This document shows positions 54,721 to 63,672 of a stretch of 64,000 nt of DNA, in pieces. Position 1 is the stretch's first letter; each line of letters opens with the position of its first letter. Origin of the DNA: SZUA-265 sp965651905 (lineage in GTDB: Bacteria > Myxococcota_A > Polyangia > Polyangiales > Polyangiaceae). The notes under the pieces were generated by a model. That model was not told the DNA's origin and ran no database searches. It saw only the letters and a program-made list of their open reading frames with translations. The position numbers and the translations under genes were made by a program. Location of the stretch: assembly GCA_965651905.1 (NCBI GenBank), contig CBFGUG010000025.1, positions 1 through 64,000 of the forward strand, read 5' to 3'.

Positions 54721-55941
54721 ATGTCCGTCCAGTCTTGCTCCGTGTGTCGTATGCCCGTCACCCCCAACGAGGCCACATGCGCCAACTGCGGAGCGGCCGT
54801 CGGGGTGACGGCTCGGGGCGGGCGCGGCTTCAGCTCTGAACCCAAGAAAGCAGGCGGAGGATCGAAGGCGGGTCTACTCATCGTCAGCGCCGTGATGTTG
54901 GGCGGCGCCGGGTTCGGTGCCTTCCAAGCGCTGTCTGACGCGGAGGAGCCAGCTACCCAGACTGACACTTCTCTCGTCGCCGAACGCTCACCAGTGGCCC
55001 CAAACAAGACAGACAAACCCGACGTCACTCCCTTCCGACCAGATACCCCTACGCCGCGCACAGCTACTGCTCCGCCCGCAGACACTGAGCAGCCTACAGA
55101 GACTGAGCAGCCCGTACCCAGTGAAGAAGAGGCAGCTGCGGGTTCTGCAACCGACCAGGCGCGCAGCGAGCGACCCGCAAGCGACGAAAAACAAACGCTG
55201 CAGCTGCTCGCCAGTGTCGTGTCCGCTCGGGGGCGTTCACTCAAGAAGGGCAGTTCGTGTCTCGTAAACGTTCATCTGACCGGTCCGAAGATAACGGATC
55301 TGGACGTCGCGTGCGGCACTGAAACGCTATACGACACGCGCACGCCACTCAACGGCATGAGCAGCCGTGGCAGCGGGCTGTACGAGAGCCCCGCTGCCAA
55401 ACCAGGGCAATGGCAATATGGCGTCGGCTTCACCGACACGGGCTCTCGATCGAGCCGCAACCAAATCACGCTCGACTCGGGTCTGAAGCAAGCAACGGTG
55501 TTCAGCGAAAGCGTCGACAGCTTTCGAGTCGAGTTGCGAGTTGCCGAACACACCGCGCCCCGTGAGGGTGAGCCGCTGTTCGACACGCCGCGCGAAGTGG
55601 ACGACCTAGCGAAGCTCGTCACTCCTGGCGCAGTCGAAGGTGAAGTCGAGATCCCCAAAGGCAAGTGCACGCTGACGTCACGCTTCGTCTCTGCCTCGAG
55701 TGGTGGGCTGCGTTGTAAGACCTCGCTCAGCTGCGGCAGAACCGTGCTCTATGGAACGGGAACGTCCGGCTACGGCCCCTGCACGGTCGAAGGTCAGTCG
55801 ATCGTCGGCTTCAGCGATCCGAAACACACCTTCGAGGACGGCGACCCGAGTCTGATCCTCGACCTGGCACAGCGTCAGCTCACGTTGGCTGATTCACCGA
55901 GCCAACAAGCCTACACCATGAACTTCAGCTTGGACGAGTGA
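54721..55941 (+). CDS. Zinc-ribbon single-pass membrane protein, unknown
   Basis: 406 aa. Two CXXC pairs (CSVC at about 6, CANC at about 19) form an N-terminal zinc ribbon. A membrane helix lies at about 45-65 (GLLIVSAVMLGGAGFGAF). A Pro/Thr/Glu linker leads to an extracytoplasmic beta-rich region (from about 155) with four Cys and a Gly/Ser pattern. I recognise no family. Zinc ribbon in, domain out suggests a stress or envelope sensor. ATG 54721. Confidence 0.6.
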   Translation: MSVQSCSVCRMPVTPNEATCANCGAAVGVTARGGRGFSSEPKKAGGGSKAGLLIVSAVMLGGAGFGAFQALSDAEEPATQTDTSLVAERSPVAPNKTDKPDVTPFRPDTPTPRTATAPPADTEQPTETEQPVPSEEEAAAGSATDQARSERPASDEKQTLQLLASVVSARGRSLKKGSSCLVNVHLTGPKITDLDVACGTETLYDTRTPLNGMSSRGSGLYESPAAKPGQWQYGVGFTDTGSRSSRNQITLDSGLKQATVFSESVDSFRVELRVAEHTAPREGEPLFDTPREVDDLAKLVTPGAVEGEVEIPKGKCTLTSRFVSASSGGLRCKTSLSCGRTVLYGTGTSGYGPCTVEGQSIVGFSDPKHTFEDGDPSLILDLAQRQLTLADSPSQQAYTMNFSLDE

Positions 55942-56045
55942 CCGTCGTCACCGAGGCTTCGAGCTCCGAGGCTTCGAGCCCCGAGTCGCCCAAGCAGGCG
56001 CATTTGCCCTGCCGATCGAGCGAAGGTGACGCTTGCTACAGCCTG

Positions 56046-57122
56046 CTAACTCTTGCCGATGAGTTTGCGCCCACCACTCGGACCAGTGGTGAGGCCGCGG
56101 TGGAGCACCAGCGTCTGCCCAGCTTCACGCCCCGCGGAGTGCGCAGAGTTACCCACGGAAGTCCCGTATCGAACGGTCGTCACCTTCGGAAAACGGCGTT
56201 TGAAGTGCGCGGAAAGCTGGGGATCACCCAGCCAGATCAACCCTTCGATCTTGGCACGCGCGCGTTCTCGTTTGAGCTTCGCGTAGAATCCTGAAATCAC
56301 CCCTGCGACGAAGTAGCGGCGTTCCTTGTTTGCGGAGATTCCGCGCGCCCGCTTGTGCTGCTTCCACAGATGCTCCGCAGAGTGTTGCAAGAAGTCGTGA
56401 ACGTACGTCGCCATCTCGACGTTCGCTCGGGTCCCGCACACTTCCAGTACGCTTCCCCGTTTACCCTCGAGTGGTCGGTACGCGCTGACCCACAGCGTCT
56501 CCACGAAGAAGAATTCCCGCAGCACCCGCGCTAGTGAACGCTGGGATTCCTGAACCCTACCCGTGGGCTTCCCCAAGTGCGCGCTGCAGTAGTCTTGGGA
56601 CTCGGCGGCTTGCGCCAATTCGACGTTGTACTTGAGCATCAAGCGCTGCGCTGCAGCAGCCGCCACCTCAGCTTCGTGGCGCTCCGCACTCTGCGCAAGC
56701 GACAGCAACCTTCGTACTTTCGCGAACACGGAGGGATCCGCCGCTGACGTGGGTTTGAGAACTCCGGTCGCCGCCGAGTCTATCGCGCGATCCGCGCACA
56801 CTCGTCGAAACAATGGCCCGTGCGCCGTCTGCTCCGTGACGCCCATCACTTGTTCGACGAACTGATGAGCCATCTCGTGTTTGAGCACCTCCACTACCGT
56901 GGGCCACGCGTGTTCGGTGAGCAGTTTTCGCGCGAGTGTGATCGTCGGCGGTTGCCCATGCCAGCTGCCCAAACGAGTGCTGCCATCCGTGAGTTGCAAG
57001 TCGGGCTTGCTCAAGCGATCCGAAAACAGAGCGTAGTTCGCTTGGTCATACTCTTCACTGATGGCACGCAACGCCAAACGCTCCAACTCGGGATTCAAAC
57101 CATCAGCCATCAGCCCTCTCAT
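56046..57122 (-). CDS. SprT-like metalloprotease with DUF2786 domain
   Basis: About 358 aa. Residues about 20-120 carry the SprT-like zinc protease motif VLKHEMAHQF (HEXXH). Residues about 130-180 match DUF2786 (KVRRLLSLAQSAERHEAEVAAAAAQRLMLKYNVE, key residues Leu-Leu-X-Leu-Ala and the Ala run). A C-terminal domain (about 180-350) follows, as in other DUF2786 proteins. ATG 57122 or 57110. It is divergent from the ABC ATPase. Role unknown; SprT relatives act on DNA-protein crosslinks, but that is not shown here. Confidence 0.85.
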   Translation of the reverse strand: MRGLMADGLNPELERLALRAISEEYDQANYALFSDRLSKPDLQLTDGSTRLGSWHGQPPTITLARKLLTEHAWPTVVEVLKHEMAHQFVEQVMGVTEQTAHGPLFRRVCADRAIDSAATGVLKPTSAADPSVFAKVRRLLSLAQSAERHEAEVAAAAAQRLMLKYNVELAQAAESQDYCSAHLGKPTGRVQESQRSLARVLREFFFVETLWVSAYRPLEGKRGSVLEVCGTRANVEMATYVHDFLQHSAEHLWKQHKRARGISANKERRYFVAGVISGFYAKLKRERARAKIEGLIWLGDPQLSAHFKRRFPKVTTVRYGTSVGNSAHSAGREAGQTLVLHRGLTTGPSGGRKLIGKS

Positions 57123-57210
57123 ACGACACGTCGCGGCGCGCTCCAAGCGCGGGCTGCGAGCTGAGTACGCTATGAACCCCCAAGTTTCCGTTGTAACGTC
57201 ACACGTTCGC

Positions 57211-58146
57211 ATGACCGCCATCGAGTTCGACGACGTGAGCAAAGTGTTCGGCGCTACCCGGGCGCTGACGAACGTGAGCTTTCGAGTACGTTCTGGCGAC
57301 AAAGTGGGCCTACTCGGCCCCAACGGCAGTGGCAAGACCACGGCGTTGCGTCTGATCCTCAACTTGTTCGAACCACAGAGCGGCTGCATACGTGTGCTCG
57401 GTCAGGCTCCCAGCCATCACGTCAACGAACGCGTCGGCTACCTCCCCGAAGAGCGTGGCTTGTATCGCGACATGAAGGTGGCGGACCTGCTCGTGTATTA
57501 CGCACGCCTCAAAGGCGTTCACCTCGCGGAGCGGCGCCTGGACGAATGGCTGAACAGGTTGCGCATCTACGAGTACAAGCAGCAAAAAGTCCGAGGGCTG
57601 AGCAAGGGTACGAGTCAAAAGGTGCAGTTCCTGACAGCGGTACTCCACGACCCGCCGCTCGTGATTCTCGATGAACCGTTCAGTGGACTGGATCCGCTCA
57701 GCCGAAAGCACCTTCGCGAAGCCATCGACGAACTGAGCGCTGCAGGCAAGACGCTCATCTTTTCCACTCACGACGTCGCCGCCGCCGAGAGTTCGTGTGA
57801 CGCGTTCGTGATGCTGCACCGCGGCCGAAAAGTGCTGGACCTGTCGCGCAGCGACTTGCACGACAAGACGAACACACGCGTACTCAAGCTGACCACGGAC
57901 CGCCCGCTCGGCGAAGAGCCGCTGTCGGGGGTGGAACGTCGCCTGCGACGAGGCCACGACAGTGAGCTCACCCTCGCACCCGGCGCCGATCCACAACGAG
58001 TACTGCGGGAGCTCAGCGGTCAGTATTCGATCAACCGCTTCGAGGTGACCCGCCCCTCACTCGAAGAGCTTTTCCTACAGATCGCCGAGGCGGCTCCCTC
58101 CTCCGCGGAAACGCCGTCCAACCCAAGGACTGCGACGTTTACCTAA
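57211..58146 (+). CDS. ABC transporter ATP-binding protein (NatA-like)
   Basis: 311 aa. Walker A GPNGSGKTT, signature LSKGTSQKVQ (a variant of LSGGQ), Walker B LVILDEPFSGLDP and the H-loop STHDV are all present. The C-terminal 80 residues resemble the DUF4162 regulatory extension of NatA-type exporters. ATG 57211 begins the usual MTAIEFDDVSKVFG; a start at 57172 would add 13 residues. The likely permease is at 60864, two genes away. Confidence 0.93.
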   Translation: MTAIEFDDVSKVFGATRALTNVSFRVRSGDKVGLLGPNGSGKTTALRLILNLFEPQSGCIRVLGQAPSHHVNERVGYLPEERGLYRDMKVADLLVYYARLKGVHLAERRLDEWLNRLRIYEYKQQKVRGLSKGTSQKVQFLTAVLHDPPLVILDEPFSGLDPLSRKHLREAIDELSAAGKTLIFSTHDVAAAESSCDAFVMLHRGRKVLDLSRSDLHDKTNTRVLKLTTDRPLGEEPLSGVERRLRRGHDSELTLAPGADPQRVLRELSGQYSINRFEVTRPSLEELFLQIAEAAPSSAETPSNPRTATFT

Positions 58147-58443
58147 GACGCTCTCCCCACGACTCGAACGGACACCCGTCGTCGAGGCAAACCATTCAGC
58201 TGCAGTGTCTGGAGACTCGTCCCAAGCCTGCCTAACGCGTTGTTCCCGTCCGCAGGCTTTCGCTGAGACCCGTCCCCAACCCAGCCCCGCTCGTACCGAG
58301 CTCCTCCAAACGGCCCTCTCGTCCTGCGTTCGGAACGATCCGACCGTCGTTTCGAGGCGCGCGGGCGGTCCGCAGCTTCGATATCCGAGCGACAGCCGTT
58401 CACGCCAGTGTTGTACCGCCGCCATGGCGATCGGCGGAACCGC
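58147..58443. terminator. 297-bp convergent gap with a perfect 8-bp hairpin
   Basis: Between the ABC ATPase and the zinc-ribbon lipoprotein, both ending here. AAGCCTGC at 58224-58231 and GCAGGCTT at 58252-58259 are perfect arms with a 20-nt loop. No gene or other repeat was recognised. Confidence 0.4.
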
Positions 58444-59037
58444 TCACTCTTCCGTGTCGGTCTCGATGCTGACGGGCGCGCCGTACACGGGTTGGACGGA
58501 GATACCGCCGTTTCCGCCCTGACCGCGCTCTTCGTCGTTCATTGGGACGAACGCGCCGCCAGTGCCCCCCATGCCCTCGTCCTCCCCGCCAGGCCCGGGC
58601 TGGTCGACGTTTCCTGCTCCGCCCGCACCACCGAAGCCCGGGGGTAAGTCCTCTGGGGCAACAGGAGCGCCGTAGACGGGCTGGGGCGACGGCTCGTCCC
58701 CACCGCCTGGAAGCGGATCCATCGAGCCACCCGCCCCGCCAGCGCCACCTGACTCACCTGTGCCAGCGTTGGTACTAGTTCCAGATGTGTCCGCACCTTC
58801 GGCCTGTTGCATCACGTCCGAGTTCGAGTCGTCATCTTCGCCGCCGCAGGCGGCTGTAGCGATCGCTGACGCACTCACCGCGAAGAGCGCCGCTCGCTTG
58901 AGACGAGCCCCCCCTGCAGAGGGGCGCGCTGCCAAAACGACGTTCGAAAGCTCGAGCGCGCAATCACAGAACGGACAGCTCCGCTCGCTCAGTCGCACGT
59001 GGCGAGAGCAGGTGGGGCACGGGCGGAGTGAACTCAT
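58444..59037 (-). CDS. Small zinc-ribbon lipoprotein with two VYGAPV motifs
   Basis: 197 aa. The N-terminal 30 residues have four Cys (CPTC, CPFC) in a zinc-ribbon pattern; then KRAALFAVSASAIATAAC is a hydrophobic stretch ending in a possible lipobox Cys. The rest is Gly/Pro/Asp-rich and disordered, with QPVYGAPV near the middle and again at the C-terminus. VYGAP-type short motifs recur in hypothetical Myxococcota proteins. ATG 59037 with GAGG about 9 nt upstream; the longer frame lacks the ribbon. A zinc ribbon before the membrane segment is unusual for a lipoprotein. Confidence 0.65.
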   Translation of the reverse strand: MSSLRPCPTCSRHVRLSERSCPFCDCALELSNVVLAARPSAGGARLKRAALFAVSASAIATAACGGEDDDSNSDVMQQAEGADTSGTSTNAGTGESGGAGGAGGSMDPLPGGGDEPSPQPVYGAPVAPEDLPPGFGGAGGAGNVDQPGPGGEDEGMGGTGGAFVPMNDEERGQGGNGGISVQPVYGAPVSIETDTEE

Positions 59038-59320
59038 GACAGAAACCTCGAAGAGACGTGGTCGTGACGGAGTCCGGACGTCTAGGATCAAAAGAAACCG
59101 TCCGAACGCTGACAGCGCCCAGCGTAGCACTTCGAGCAGCGCCCCGCCCTCCAACAACCGCTCTAGCAGCGCGCCAGCAAGCGATTCGACGCTCAATCGA
59201 AGGTTACGCCGGGCCCCGAACCCTTGGTGCAACAGCAGGGCGCAGGATGTGGACAACGGTAGGAGTTCGCGTGGTGTCGAAGGCTACCTCACCCCCTTGC
59301 CGAGCGCTGGTCGAGCTGCG

Positions 59321-60853
59321 ATGGTCGCAGAGCCGATGCTGGAACTCTCCGCGCTTGGTTTGCTGAAGGACGCCTGCCTCATCGTTACCCCTGAGGGCGC
59401 CGTGCGTTACGCGAACTCCGCAGCATGTGAGCTCTACGGGATCGCTCCTGACGTCAAGGCGACCCTTCGCGAACTCGTGCGCGTCGAAAAGTGTGTCCAC
59501 GATGGTAGCGACCTCGGCTTCGTCCGGGAAAGCCCGTTTCGCGCGGAATGCGTACACGTACCCGCCAACGCCGAACCACGACGCGTCGAGTGGACAGTTC
59601 ACGAGATAGAGCTATCGGACGGCAAGCACGTGCTGAGTCTGGCCCGCCCCTTGCGAAGCGTCTCCGAAAGCCCAACCCAAGAACAACTCGAACTGAGTGA
59701 ACGACAGCAGCAGTCTCAGCGTATGGAAGCCATCGGGCTCCTCGCAGGCGGTGTGGCCCACGACTTCAACAACCTGCTCACGGGCATTCTCGGTTTCGTC
59801 GAACTGTCGCTACTCGAGCTCCCCGACGAAGAGCAGCAACTGGCCGCAAACCTGCAAGAGATCCGCTCAGCCGCACAACAGGCCGCCGACCTGACTCGGC
59901 GCTTGTTGATCTTCTCACGCACGCAACTGATCGAGCCGAAGGTACTCGACCTGTGTGATCTCGTAACCCAGGCCGAACGCTTCTTGGCGCGTGTCATCGG
60001 CGAAGACATTCAGCTCACGGTAAGCCGCCCCCCGGATGCTGCCTTCATTCGCATCGACCCTTCGCAGCTCAATCACGTGCTCGTCAATCTGGCCACCAAC
60101 GCCCGCGAAGCGATGCCCTCTGGCGGGGAGCTCACCATCGAAGTGTGCCGCTTGCAGGCGAGCGCCGAGTTCTGCGCACTACACCCGGGGATGGTACCGG
60201 GCCCGTACGTTCAACTGGCGGTCACCGACACGGGCGTGGGTCTGACGAAGACCCAAAGCAGTCGGGTTTTCGAACCGTTTTACTCGACCAAACAACGCCA
60301 ACGCGGAACGGGGCTGGGGTTGTCGACCGTTTACGGAATCGCCAGGCAAAATGATGGGGTCGCGACGCTTTTTTCGGAGCCCGGAATCGGCACGACCCTC
60401 AAGCTCTACTTTCCCGAAGTCCAAGAGCAGCCACAACTGTCGAGCCAAAACGCACTACCTTCGCTACTCAGCACGGGGGAAAAGGCCACCATACTGCTCG
60501 TGGAAGATGAACCGATCGTGCGGCGTGTGGCCAAACAGATCTTGCAGCGCGCGGGTTACGCGGTACTCGAAGCAGCTGACGGCACGACTGCCGAGCTCTT
60601 GCACGAGCAACTCGCGCCCGTCACCCTGTTGCTCAGCGACGTAGTGATGCCAGACGTCAACGGTCGAGAGTTGTTCGAACGCCTGAGCAAACGCCAGCCT
60701 GGACTTCGCTGCGTGCTCATGTCTGGCTACACCGACGACGAGATACTACGGCGTGGGATTCGCACCTCGGAATTGAACTTCGTCAGCAAACCGTTTACGT
60801 CTCAGTCCCTGTTGGACAAGATCAGCCGAGTCGTACACGGAAAGCGGCGCTGA
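59321..60853 (+). CDS. Hybrid sensor histidine kinase with PAS and receiver domains
   Basis: 510 aa. An N-terminal PAS-like domain (about 10-110) precedes the HisKA box GVAHDFNNLLTGILGFVEL, then the ATPase domain with NATNAREA-type N box (LVNLATNAREAMP), VTDTGVGL and GTGLGLSTVYGI. The receiver domain starts near ILLVEDEPIVRRV, with phospho-Asp in LLSDVVMP and SKPF at its end. ATG 59321 is preferred because the longer upstream frame overlaps the antisense gene and has no domain. No membrane segment, so it is a soluble kinase. The ABC permease begins 10 bp later. Confidence 0.92.
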   Translation: MVAEPMLELSALGLLKDACLIVTPEGAVRYANSAACELYGIAPDVKATLRELVRVEKCVHDGSDLGFVRESPFRAECVHVPANAEPRRVEWTVHEIELSDGKHVLSLARPLRSVSESPTQEQLELSERQQQSQRMEAIGLLAGGVAHDFNNLLTGILGFVELSLLELPDEEQQLAANLQEIRSAAQQAADLTRRLLIFSRTQLIEPKVLDLCDLVTQAERFLARVIGEDIQLTVSRPPDAAFIRIDPSQLNHVLVNLATNAREAMPSGGELTIEVCRLQASAEFCALHPGMVPGPYVQLAVTDTGVGLTKTQSSRVFEPFYSTKQRQRGTGLGLSTVYGIARQNDGVATLFSEPGIGTTLKLYFPEVQEQPQLSSQNALPSLLSTGEKATILLVEDEPIVRRVAKQILQRAGYAVLEAADGTTAELLHEQLAPVTLLLSDVVMPDVNGRELFERLSKRQPGLRCVLMSGYTDDEILRRGIRTSELNFVSKPFTSQSLLDKISRVVHGKRR

Positions 60854-60863
60854 AGCAGCATCG

Positions 60864-62198
60864 ATGCAACACTCCCGACGCCGCCGCGCCCTCGAGCGCG
60901 TGTTCGCGGTAGCCCGCCGCGAGTACTTCGCGACCGTACGCACCAAGGCGTTCGTGATCGCGCTGTTGATGATGCCGATTCTGACGCTGGGCGCTTTGCT
61001 GCTCCCCATGCTGGCAACCCAGCTCGGCGGTGACCAGCCACGCCACGTCGCCATCATCGACGAAACAGGATCGCTGTTCGCTCCTCTGAGTGAACGTCTA
61101 GCCGCCGCCAAGACCGCCCATGCGGCGGCCCCTGCGAACGAAAATCCGCTCCGAGCCAATCCCGCAGCCACGCTGGAGCTCATCGATGGCGGCACGGACG
61201 CGTCCAGGAAAGTGCTGCTCGACGCCTCAGAGCGGGTTCGACGAGGCGAGTGGTTCGCGTACGTCGTGATCCCCAAACCAGTGATGGACCCCGAAAGCAC
61301 TGCGACTCCGAGCTACGCCTCCGACACACCAACCTCGGCGGGCAGTCGTCACTGGCTCGAAGGCGCGATCGAAGCAGAGGTTCACGAGGCGCGCTTGCAA
61401 CGTCTGGGGTTCGATGTCGATCCCATCTTGCGCGCGCAGACTCGCGTAGAGCTGCACGACGCCGCGCTGCTGATTGAACGACAGGGCGAGCTGGCGCAGG
61501 GACCGCGGCCGAACCCGCTGCGCGACGTGCTCTTGCCGCTGGCTGCAGCGATGTTGGTGTTCATGTCTCTGATGCTGGGCGCCACGCCACTGATGCAGAG
61601 CACCTTGGAAGAAAAGATGCAGCGTATCGTCGAAGTGGTGGTGTCGAGCGTTCCGCCGCTCTCACTGATGCTCGGAAAGTTGCTCGGCGCTGCGCTCGTT
61701 TCCTACACCATCTTGGCGCTGTACCTCGCGGGCGGTCTGCTCGTCGCGGCCAACGTGGGCGTCCTCGATCTACTTTCGCTGTCAGACGTCGCGCTGGTCG
61801 CGACGTTCCAAGCGGTGGCGTTCGTGATGTACGGTTCGCTGTTTCTTGCCATCGGTAGCGCGTGTAACGATCTGAAAGAAACACAAGCACTGATGATGCC
61901 CGCGCTGATGTTGATCACGACGCCGCTTTTGTTGTTGCAGCTGGTACTCGACGAACCCAATGGTACAGCGTCGACTGCGCTGAGCTTCTTTCCGTTCTTC
62001 ACCCCTCCGCTGATGATGTTGCGACACCTGGTTTCACCCGGCGCCCCTGCGTGGCAGGTGCTGCTGGGCTTTCTGCTCAGCGCGGCCACCGCGGGCGCGT
62101 GTCTGTTCGCTTCGGGGCGCGTGTTTCGCATCGGAATTCTGATGCAAGGAGGAACGCCCACCTACCGACAGTTGTACAAATGGCTTCGTCACGGTTGA
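60864..62198 (+). CDS. ABC-2-type permease (NatB-like)
   Basis: 444 aa. One membrane helix near the N-terminus (VIALLMMPILTLGALLLP), a large soluble loop (about 60-210), then five or six helices from about 215, the layout of NatB/ABC-2 exporters. The N-terminus RRRALERVFAVARREYFATVRTKAF is the family's lead-in. It is 10 bp after the histidine kinase and overlaps the methyltransferase by 19 bp. Its ATPase is probably the gene at 57211, not adjacent. Confidence 0.9.
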   Translation: MQHSRRRRALERVFAVARREYFATVRTKAFVIALLMMPILTLGALLLPMLATQLGGDQPRHVAIIDETGSLFAPLSERLAAAKTAHAAAPANENPLRANPAATLELIDGGTDASRKVLLDASERVRRGEWFAYVVIPKPVMDPESTATPSYASDTPTSAGSRHWLEGAIEAEVHEARLQRLGFDVDPILRAQTRVELHDAALLIERQGELAQGPRPNPLRDVLLPLAAAMLVFMSLMLGATPLMQSTLEEKMQRIVEVVVSSVPPLSLMLGKLLGAALVSYTILALYLAGGLLVAANVGVLDLLSLSDVALVATFQAVAFVMYGSLFLAIGSACNDLKETQALMMPALMLITTPLLLLQLVLDEPNGTASTALSFFPFFTPPLMMLRHLVSPGAPAWQVLLGFLLSAATAGACLFASGRVFRIGILMQGGTPTYRQLYKWLRHG

Positions 62199-63595
62199 CC
62201 AGCGACGTGGGTGCCGCGACGGACCCCGTCGGGCAAACACTCACCGTAGAGCGTTGCGTCCCGGGCGGAGATGGTCTCGCACGTTGCGAAGACGGTCGTA
62301 TCGTGTTCGTCCCTGGCGCGTTTGCGGGCGATGTCGTGCGACTGCAAGCCACGACGATACATTCGGGTTTCGTTCGCGCCACCCAATGGGAAACGCGGAC
62401 TCCGAGTCCCGAACGTCGGGCAGCGCCATGCCCCATCGCTGCTCGTTGTGGCGGCTGCGATTGGATGTCGCTCGAGGACGCAGCCCAGGGCAACGCCAAA
62501 CTGGAGCTCTTGCAAGACGCGCTCATCCGAGTGGGCCAGATCGATCCTCTGCCCCCTCTACGACTCACCCGAAGCGCACCGCTCGGGTATCGCTCGAGAC
62601 TGCGCCTTCACGTGTCTCCAGAGGGCGGCCTGGGTTTGCTCGCCAAAGGCACACATCAGCTGGTCGACGTGGCATCTTGTGCGGTGGCTAGCGATGGGCT
62701 CAACACCGCACTGACTACTCTGCGCACGTTGTTCGATCCATCGGGCAAGCCGCCCGAGCGCCCGATACCGAGCGATGTCGTGGCAAGCGCTTGTGAGGCG
62801 ATTGCACAGGTCGAGCTGCGCGCCCTAGCGAAACGCCCTGAGCTCTTGATTTACCCGCGAGCCACCACTGGGGGAAGCCCGCGGCGCGCGAAGTCTCGGG
62901 CAGCGATCCCCGATCCGTGGCTACGTGCAGCCACCGCCAGTTTCGAGGTTCTCGTCGTGGGGGCGAAGGCGACGACCAGTCAGGCGGTGAGCCTACCGCT
63001 TGCGGGGCAGGACGCGGTCACGCTGCGGATCTCTCCCGACGTGTTCACCCAGGTCAATTGGCAAGTCAATTCCGCGCTGGTTGGCGATCTGCTGGCGGGT
63101 GTGCGCGAGCGCGACATCGAGACGTTCCTGGACGTCTACTGCGGCGTGGGGAACTTCACGTTGCCGCTGCTGGCCGCGGGTCTGCGCGGCAAGGCCGTCG
63201 AAAGCAATCGCGCATCAGTGAACCGCGCGCGCGAAGCAGCCGCGGCGCAGCGTCTCGACGGCAGCTTCGTCTGCGCCGACGCGGCGCGTTTCACGCGCCA
63301 ACTGAAACGCGCGGGTGAGCGCTTCGACGTGGTGCTCGTCGATCCACCCCGAGCGGGCATCAAACCCCTGGTCGACGACGTTGCGGCATTGGCCTCGGAG
63401 TGGATCTTTTACTGCGCCTGCGACCCTGTCAGCTTCGCCCGCGACGCCAAACAGCTCGCGAGACTCGGCTTCGAAACAGTCGCGCTGCACGCGTACGACA
63501 TGTTTCCGCAAACGCACCACGTCGAGCTCGCCGCCTGGCTGCGCAAGCCCAGGGCGCGAACTGCACGCACAAAAACCCCCAACCCAGGCGATTGA
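62180..63595 (+). CDS. RumA/RlmD-type 23S rRNA (uracil-5-) methyltransferase
   Basis: 471 aa. A TRAM-like N-terminus (about 15-75) is followed by CPIAARCGGCDW (Fe-S cluster Cys near 80-95; the fourth in VASCAV near 165). The SAM site is DVYCGVGNFTLPLL and the catalytic region is VDPPRAG plus FYCACDPVSFARD, with nucleophile Cys. ATG 62180 overlaps the permease stop by 19 bp. Substrate position (1939 or similar) is inferred from family. Confidence 0.92.
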   Translation: MASSRLTSDVGAATDPVGQTLTVERCVPGGDGLARCEDGRIVFVPGAFAGDVVRLQATTIHSGFVRATQWETRTPSPERRAAPCPIAARCGGCDWMSLEDAAQGNAKLELLQDALIRVGQIDPLPPLRLTRSAPLGYRSRLRLHVSPEGGLGLLAKGTHQLVDVASCAVASDGLNTALTTLRTLFDPSGKPPERPIPSDVVASACEAIAQVELRALAKRPELLIYPRATTGGSPRRAKSRAAIPDPWLRAATASFEVLVVGAKATTSQAVSLPLAGQDAVTLRISPDVFTQVNWQVNSALVGDLLAGVRERDIETFLDVYCGVGNFTLPLLAAGLRGKAVESNRASVNRAREAAAAQRLDGSFVCADAARFTRQLKRAGERFDVVLVDPPRAGIKPLVDDVAALASEWIFYCACDPVSFARDAKQLARLGFETVALHAYDMFPQTHHVELAAWLRKPRARTARTKTPNPGD

Positions 63596-63672
63596 GCCGC
63601 CATTGCACGCCCAAAAGCTGCGGCAAGTGCCCCCGCTGTTGACGTTGCCCGCGGCTCCCTTAAAACACGCCC

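Noticed and set aside
58760..59320. N-terminal extension of the histidine kinase frame
   Set aside because: It overlaps the antisense zinc-ribbon gene, and the PAS domain begins only after 59321.
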